Source: Macrostomum hystrix
Lineage: Eukaryota; Platyhelminthes; Macrostomidae
DNA: 64,000 bases
NCBI GenBank assembly: GCA_950097015.1
Contig: CATNEN010000031.1
Location: forward strand, 3,164,001-3,228,000
Direction of reading: 5' to 3'
Shown: positions 57,571 through 64,000 of the stretch, piece after piece
Layout of the letters: the number at the start of each line of letters is the position of its first letter
How positions within the stretch are numbered: position 1 is the first letter of the stretch
The notes under the pieces: generated by a model
Databases searched by the model: none
What the model was told of the DNA's origin: nothing
What the model saw: the letters and a program-made list of their open reading frames with translations, nothing else
Program-made: the position numbers and the translations under genes

Positions 57571-58985
57571 GTCTACTTTACGTGCGTTTGAATAACGTTT
57601 TTTTATTTACATTTTTGCTGTGATTAAATTTTTATCAAAGATTGCTTTTTGTCGTACATTTTTAACCACTATTTATATAACAACGGAATTAGTTTTTATA
57701 TTTATCATTTCGTTGTGGGATTCACTAGATTTGTCAGCTACTTGCAGTAGCATTCTAAGCAAGTTACAAGCGTAGAGTTTATTCGCAAGAAAAAGTCAAA
57801 ATAATACTCGTAATTAGAACTGGATTTGGATCTACATGTGCAATTTTGTGAAAACTTGCCCTCTACTGACTTTTTGTATTCTTTGTTTAAATCGTTTTTT
57901 TAAATTGTGTATCTATACACCGCACATTCCAACGCTTGTGCCTATTGTTTTTAGCGAGTTTATTTGACGTTCAACGCAACAATAACTCGGCCTTGGCTAG
58001 TACAAACCTGACCAATCAATTGCTGTTTTTAGTGTTTGTCCAAACTTTATTGTCCTTCTGTAATGCAGTTCAATTTTATCATTGTGTTTGAAAATTATTG
58101 TTAGGCAATTTTTTCAATTACTTTTTTGTCTTGACTGCGGATTCGAACTCACGCCCTCAGTGCAAGAGTCGGACTCTTAAAAATCAAGTGTGCTTAATTA
58201 CTGTGAAAAACGCTAATAAATACCCTCGTAGTTTAGACTAGTCGACTTGTCTAGTTCCCCATTTAGTGAATCGAAAGCTCATTCCGTTCCGTCAATTATT
58301 TTTACTCAATTCCGACGCACATGTGCTAACTAACTTTTTGCTGTTGTCATTTTTTGATGAAACTTTTTTACTACTTAATTCTACAGCTATTTCTACTAAT
58401 AAGTAGTTAAGTTTGCACATTTTGGCTGTGCCGCAAATCATTTGATCCAATTTGCTTATATACTCGTATTTTACTATTTACTACTAGCTTATTATGTAAT
58501 TTTTTTAAATGATCTTATCGCTGAAAATGAAGACTTGTAGAAGTTAAAGACCTATTAGTGCTTGATCTATGCTTGTATTCTTTGTACATTAACCTAACGA
58601 GAGTCATAGCTAATAACATTTGTTATTAGGGCAACCTATATCGGACCTGCATCAATGCCTGCCTAGTCCCAAAATTATGCTGTCGGCGCCTCCTTGTATG
58701 CTTGTTGCATGCTTTCGTTGTCTCGTGTGTGTCTCCTTTTGTAAAAGAGATTTCAGATTCGTAAAATTTTCCTTCGTTCTTTTTTTGCTTTGACTTTGTT
58801 CAAATTTCGATCTTTTTGGGGTTTTAATTTTAATTTTCCCTAATTGGGTTTTCCGTTGAAGCTTTTTGAAATTAAATATAAAACTAACTTTTTGCTTGCT
58901 TACACTCCAAACCGAGCAAGTGTTGTTCGACAATTTCAGAGAAGCTGAACTTCAGAAGCTTAATTATTTGTTTATTATTGATTTT
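57571..58985. other. AT-rich intergenic region
   Basis: No gene recognised. A decayed tRNA-like SINE fragment in minus orientation lies near 58135-58190 (CGGATTCGAACTCACGCCC, AAGAGTCGGACTC). The minus frame 58652-58933 is Lys-rich and AT-driven, with no domain. Confidence 0.5.
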
Positions 58986-59575
58986 CGCATTCATCCAGCC
59001 ATTTAACTCTCACATCGGAAGCCTGTTAATATATCATTTCTGAAATCCATCATTTCAAAATCATTTAATCCATCATTTCAGAACCATTTATTCCATGAAT
59101 TCAAAATCATTTAATCAATTTTCTAAATCATTTAATCCATCATTTCAAAATCATTTAATCCATAATTTCAAAATCATTTAGTCCATCATTTCAGAATCAT
59201 TTATTCCATCAATTCAGAATCATTTAATCCATCATTTCAGAACCATTTATTCCATGAATTCAAAATCATTTAATCAATTTTCAAAATCATTTAATCCATC
59301 ATTTCAAAATCATTTGTCCATCATTTCAGAACCATTTATTCCATCGATTCAAAATAATTTAATCCATCATTTCAGAACCATTTATTCCATCAATTCAGAA
59401 TCATTGAATCCATGAATTCAAAATTATTTAATCCATCATTTCAGAACAATTTAATCCATCATTTCAGCATCATTTAGTTCATCACTTTAGAATCCTCTAA
59501 TCCATCATTTCAGAATCATATGATCCAGCAATTTAGAATCATTTAATCCATCATTACATATTCGTTAAATAAAAA
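58986..59575. repeat. 22-23-bp minisatellite array
   Basis: About 26 copies of a diverged unit ATTTAATCCATCATTTCAGA plus ATC or ACC, alternating with TTTATTCCATGAATTCAAAA. It is the most degenerate array in the window, suggesting greater age or slower homogenisation. Confidence 0.92.
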
Positions 59576-59994
59576 TGTACCCACCCACCTGCTGTGCAAT
59601 TTAAAGACAACAATGCTGACCTCTGTCTCCTGGCGTACTTGTTTATTTCTGTTCCCTTAACTATGCAATGCATGATCTGAGAAGTTGCTGCAGTGACATT
59701 ACCAGGACGAGATTCTGCCGTCAATGGCAATCAGTCTTGGGGCAGGGTGGCGTGATCTAGCCCTCAGATTCGTGTTCAATAGTCAAAGTCCATCCACTAT
59801 GTTCGTCTGTCTTAGTCTCACAACTGGCTTCTTATCGGGTGTTCTTAGTAATCAGTTAAACGAAATCAGACCTGTACAACCAGTCATCAAGAGCTGTTTT
59901 ACAGCACAGTAAAATTGTGCCTTCTTACATAATTAGTTGCTCGACTGACTTGCTGCATTGCAGAGCATTTCGTGTCAATAAGTAGGCAGCCAAG

Positions 59995-60405
59995 AACTTT
60001 GGCACCCTTCTCACGCCTTTGAAACCCCCAATAATTAGGCAGCCTAGAACTTTGGCACCCTTCCTCACGCCTTTGAAACCCCCAATAATTAGGCAGCCTA
60101 GAACTTTGGCACTCTTCCTCACGCCTTTGAAACCCCCAATAATTAGGCAGCCTAGAACTTTGGCACCCTTCCTCACGCCTTTGAAACCCTCAATAATTAG
60201 GCAGCCTAGAAGTTTGCCACCCTTCCTCACGCCTTTGAAACCCCCAATAATTAGGCAGCCTAGAACTTTGGCACTCTTCCTCACGCCTTTGAAACCCCCA
60301 ATAATTAGGCAGCCTAGAACTTTGGCACCCTTCCTCACGCCTTTGAAACCCCCAATAAGTAGGCAGCCTAGAAGTTTGCCACCCTTCCTAACTACTTCGA
60401 AGCGC
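59995..60405. repeat. 54-bp tandem repeat, about 7.5 copies
   Basis: The unit contains CCTTTGAAACCCCCAATAAT, TAGGCAGCCTAGAACTTTGG and CACCCTTCCTCAC. Variants (GAAGTTTGCC, GGCACTCTTCC) recur in a pattern. It is 18 codons long and stop-free on both strands, giving 130-residue artefact frames. Confidence 0.94.
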
Positions 60406-60555
60406 CAATAAATTCACTCGACCCTTGCATAGACCGTGTCCATTACATGATTTTACTTATTCGGCAGCACATCGCACAGAAATTCTAGCCTCGCCGCAGT
60501 TTAATAATTATTTTATCTTAAAAATGTGCAACACGTACATTTACAGCGTACATGT

Positions 60556-60566
60556 ACATATAAATG
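60556..60566 (+). promoter_or_regulatory. Possible TATA box of the PEP-synthase-like gene
   Basis: ACATATAAATG lies about 140 bp upstream of the ATG at 60699, in otherwise unique sequence. No transcript evidence is available. Confidence 0.35.
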
Positions 60567-60698
60567 CACAAGGCCGCCGCCTAACGGCAATTTCCTTATC
60601 AGCACACGCTGGAAGACAAGTCTCTGGACAAACTCAGCTCAGACTAATAACTGCAGTTTAAGAGTTGTAATTAGCTAACGTAGAAGAGTTTAGCCGAC

Positions 60699-63600
60699 AT
60701 GGACCTGGCATCGGTGCTGATTGCCCTGGCAGCCGCCTGGGGCCTAGTTACTCTACTGGTTCGCCGACCTTCGGCCCGCCCGCTGTTCGGCGTCTACGCC
60801 CAGCCGGGCCGTTGGTTCAGCCTGAAGTACGCCGCCTTCCTTCTGCTGCTGCGCCTGCGGCGGCTGCGCAAGTCGAAGCCGGCCGGCGACAAATCCGCCG
60901 CCGGTTTGGGGGTGGCTTCGCGAAACTCGCCAGCAGAGATGGAGCGGCCGCAGCAGATGCCGGATGAGCGAAAGTATCCGAATGTGAGCCTGGGAGGATA
61001 TTTCACACTAAATTAGTTACAAACCGCTTTAGTGGTAACACCAGAGGTCCCTGAGCTCGAATCCGCAACCCTTAAACCAACTCGCAGGCCGTTGACGCGG
61101 TGTATTTCAACGGAGCTGACCAGCTAGGCAACAATCTGATCATGGCGGCCTCGCGCAGGCAGAGCAGCCTGCTGCAGTGCATCTCCATTTTCCGGTTGGC
61201 CGGAATCGGCCTGCTGGAGCAGCCCAAGCAGCCGGACACCAACTTCACCAAGGAGGAGGGCGCCGACTGCGCGGCCGGCTTCATCAAGTCCGACATGCGA
61301 ATTGAGTGCCTGGAGCCAATGCAGGTGGGTTTGAGCATGGGATGGCTTGAGCATGCTTTTAGTATGGATCTATTGAGTATGGGATCTATTGAGCATGGGA
61401 AGCATTGAGTATGGGAAGCGTTGTATGGAATCCATTGAGTATGGGATCCATTGAGTATGGGATCCATTGAGTATGGGATCCATTGAGTATGGGATTTATT
61501 GAGTATGGGATCCATTGAGTATGGGAAGCATTGATTATGGGAAGCATTGAGTATGGGATCCATTGAGTATGGGATCCGTTGAGTATGGGAAGCATTGAGT
61601 ATGGGATTTATTGAGTATGGGAAGCATTGAGTATTGGAAGCATTGAGTATGGGAAGCATTGAGTATGGGAAGCATTGAGTATGGGAAGCATTGAGTATGG
61701 GAAACATTGAGTATGGGATTTATTGAGTATGGGATCCATTGAGTATGGGAAGCATTGATTATGGGAAGCATTGAGTATGGGATCCATTGAGTATGGGATC
61801 CGTTGAGTATGGGAAGCATTGAGTATGGGATTTATTGAGTATAGGAATCATTGAGTATGGGAAGCATTGAGTATGGGATTTATTGAGTATAGGAATCATT
61901 GAGTATGGGAAGCATTAAGTATGGGAAGCATTGAGTATGGGAAGCATTGAGTATGGGAAGCATTGAGTATGTCATCCATTGAGTATGGGAAGCATTGAGT
62001 ATTGGAAGCATTGAGTATGGGAAGCATTGAGTATGGGAAGCATTGAGTATGGGAAGCATTGAGTATGGGAAACATTGAGTATGGGATTTATTGAGTATGG
62101 GATCCATTGAGTATGGGAAGCATTGATTATGGGAAGCATTGAGTATGGGATCCATTGAGTATGGGATCCGTTGAGTATGGGAAGCATTGAGTATGGGATT
62201 TATTGAGTATAGGAATCATTGAGTATGGGAAGCATTGAGTATGGGATTTATTGAGTATAGGAATCATTGAGTATGGGAAGCATTAAGTATGGGAAGCATT
62301 GAGTATGGGAAGCATTGAGTATGGGATTTATTGAGTATAGGAATCATTGAGTATGGGAAGCATTAAGTATGGGAAGCATTGAGTATGGGAAGCATTGAGT
62401 ATGGGAAGCATTGAGTATTGGAAGCATTGAGTATGGGATCCATTGAGTATGGGAAGCATTGAGTATGGGAAGCATTGAGTATGGGAAGCATTGAGTATGG
62501 GAAGCATTGAGTATGGGAAGCATTATGGGGAATATATTAATGTGTGGCTAGGCTACTGATAGTAGTAGTACAGTGCCGCTTTTACTCTGCACGCAGGCCT
62601 GGAAGCTGGAGTTTGATGGCGAGATGACACTCCAGCCCGAGGCCGAGGCGGAGAAGCGTCGCCGTCAGCTGGGCACCACCGGCGGCGGCGCCGGCCGGCG
62701 GGTCCGGGTTCGAGCCCAGCTGACTTGGCGCGCCCTGCACCGGCAGTTCGACTTTGACACGGACCAGGACAGCCACCCGCTGGCTGAGGCGGTGGCCAGC
62801 GAGGAGTGGAGCGGCGAGATGTTCAAACGCTTGGAGAGGTGCTTCCGACTTTCAATTATATGCTTGATTCAATAGGGATTCCTCACAGATTCTCTACTCG
62901 TTTTGGCGGTCTAGTTTAGAATTAGAAATACCACGGGTTCATTTCAAATACTCACCGACAGCTCCCAAACCGAACGACCGATTTTCGTGAAAGTCCCCCC
63001 ATATGGATAAACATTTCCGCCCTTCACGATGAACTGACTCTTCAAAGCAGTCCGACGTCAGCATCGTCAAGATATTCAGCGATTCTTGTCCAAGAGCCTG
63101 GTGACAAGGACAGCTAACATTGCCCAGTATAAACCTCTGTGGCGACCAACCAACCCATATTGGTTCATAATATAAAAATATCCTATGTGGTCTTTCCGCT
63201 GTGCAAATGTGACTCAAACTTCCGCCCAGTGTGCACCAGACTCACTACGAGCAGTTCGGCGAGATCACCGGCCCAGTCTACATCGACGGTGAGAAGGCGG
63301 CCGACCTCAAGCTGCAGGGCGCCCGGGATCATTCGTACGGCAACCATCGGGTCTGGTCGGATCTGTACCGCTACGGCCTGCAGTACATCTACCTGCAGGA
63401 CCGCACCTGTATTGCTGTTGGCTGCGTGTCCATGCCAAACTACCTGTCCAAGTGAGTTGCGCATTGCCGCAGTCACAGATTCACCATCACAGTCCCAGAT
63501 TCACCATCACAGTCCCAGATTCACCATCACAGTCCATGTATCACCATCACAGTCCCAGATTCACCATCACAGTCCATGTAACACCATCACAGTCCCAGAT

Positions 63601-64000
63601 TCACCATCACAGTCCCAGATTCACCATCACAGTCCCAGATTCACCATCACAGTCCCAGATTCACCATCACTGTCCCTTATCACCATTACAGTTACAGATT
63701 CACCATCACAGTCCCAGATTCACCATCAGAGTCCCAGATTCACCATCAGAGTCCCAGATTCACCATCAGAGTCCCAGATTCACCATCAGAGTCCCAGATT
63801 CACCATCAGAGTCCCAGCTTCACTATCACAGTCCCAGCTTCACCGAGGAGCCGCCCCCTCCCCCGCAGCCTGGTGATCGGGTTCGTGTGCACCCCAGACG
63901 GCCGGGTGGTCCCGCTGCGCCAGTCGGACTTCCGGCTGTACAACGAAGGCCAGGATGGCCGGGCTCCGGCGGACTTCCGCATTCGCTGCCTGGCAGGCGG
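60699..64000 (+). CDS. PEP-synthase-like protein, N-terminal part (runs off the window)
   Basis: Exons: 60699-60983, 61088-61324, 62597-62838, 63230-63451, 63869-64000 (continues); all in phase, 372 residues visible. An N-terminal membrane anchor (VLIALAAAWGLVTLLV) is followed by a region typical of the animal proteins annotated as putative phosphoenolpyruvate synthase: VYFNGADQLGNN, RIECLEPMQAWKLEFDG, FDFDTDQDSHPLAEA, HQTHYEQFGEITG, GARDHSYGNHRVWSDLYRY and CIAVGCVSMPNYLS. In these proteins a PEP/pyruvate-binding kinase domain and a phosphohistidine domain come later, beyond this window, so catalytic capacity cannot be judged. The physiological role in animals is poorly known. The exon at 62597 holds an insertion-like Gly/Arg-rich stretch (TTGGGAGRRVRVRA) that may be lineage-specific. 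Confidence 0.82.
61340..62526. repeat. 16-bp minisatellite in an intron of the PEP-synthase-like gene
   Basis: About 74 copies of GTATGGGAAGCATTGA, with GGGATCCATTGAGTAT and GGGATTTATTGAGTAT variants. A block of several hundred bases recurs: the TTGATTATGGG marker is at about 61530, 61755 and 62130. It begins about 16 bp after the donor at 61324/61325 and ends about 70 bp before the next exon. Confidence 0.95.
62930..63175 (-). mobile_element. Partial TTAA-type MITE in an intron of the PEP-synthase-like gene
   Basis: Matches the MITE right half in reverse: ACCACGGGTTCATTTCAAAT, GACAGCTCCCAAACCGAACG, CGATTTTCGTGAAAGTC, GACGTCAGCATCGTCAAGAT, GGTGACAAGGACAGCTAAC and CCATATTGGTTC. It makes up most of the 391-bp intron and ends about 50 bp before the next exon. 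Confidence 0.75.
63474..63842. repeat. 20-bp minisatellite array
   Basis: About 18 copies of TCACCATCACAGTCCCAGAT, with a right block carrying AGAGTCCC. It starts about 23 bp after the donor at 63451/63452 and ends about 27 bp before the next exon, so it is almost the whole intron. Confidence 0.95.

Noticed and set aside
58652-58933. Lys-rich 93-residue minus-strand frame
   Set aside because: AT-rich context, no homology recognised and no splice partner; likely chance.

Overview
The window is nuclear DNA of an invertebrate animal. Genes are split by GT-AG introns, and all five host genes encode animal-type proteins: a stomatin, a secreted M14 carboxypeptidase, a four-TM protein, an F-BAR/HR1/SH3 adaptor and a PEP-synthase-like protein. 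Intron phases match at every junction I checked. Gene content and transposon types fit a protostome, perhaps a flatworm or other spiralian, but the sequence alone does not fix the phylum. I see no bacterial or CRISPR content.

Layout. 1-9.1 kb: intergenic, with four minisatellites. 9.1-30.7 kb (+): a stomatin gene whose possible first coding exon (9111-9249) lies 12 kb before the core exons. That proposed first intron holds a pair of inverted 16-bp arrays, two head-to-tail Helitrons (12145-15371 and 15375-17663, the second carrying an intact hAT MITE) and a 25-bp array. 31.9-35.6 kb: large 26-bp and 33-bp arrays. 35.8-41.7 kb (-): a ten-exon carboxypeptidase, fully reconstructed. 43.1-44.0 kb (+): a two-exon four-TM protein. 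44.1-48.6 kb: a young Ty3/gypsy element with two LTRs identical by eye, a 5-bp target duplication and a frameshift late in the polyprotein. 49.4-56.7 kb (+): a CIP4/TOCA-like adaptor. 60.7 kb to the end (+): the 5' part of a PEP-synthase-like gene that runs off the window.

Tandem repeats cover roughly 18 kb by my count (about 29%), in about 25 arrays with units of 11-69 bp. Two patterns stand out. Introns are either short (about 80-200 bp) or long, and nearly every long intron contains a minisatellite, MITE or SINE. The intronic arrays usually begin within about 100 bp downstream of the 5' splice site. Dispersed elements include a MITE family with TTAA-type ends, two hAT MITE families, tRNA-headed SINEs and a 592-bp tRNA-headed retroposon nested in a MITE with a perfect 10-bp target duplication.

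The host genes are not an operon and share no evident pathway; strands are mixed and spacing is large. I found no convincing new biological system. The most original signals are the splice-donor-proximal arrays, the large inverted array pair and the paired, complementarily deleted Helitrons.
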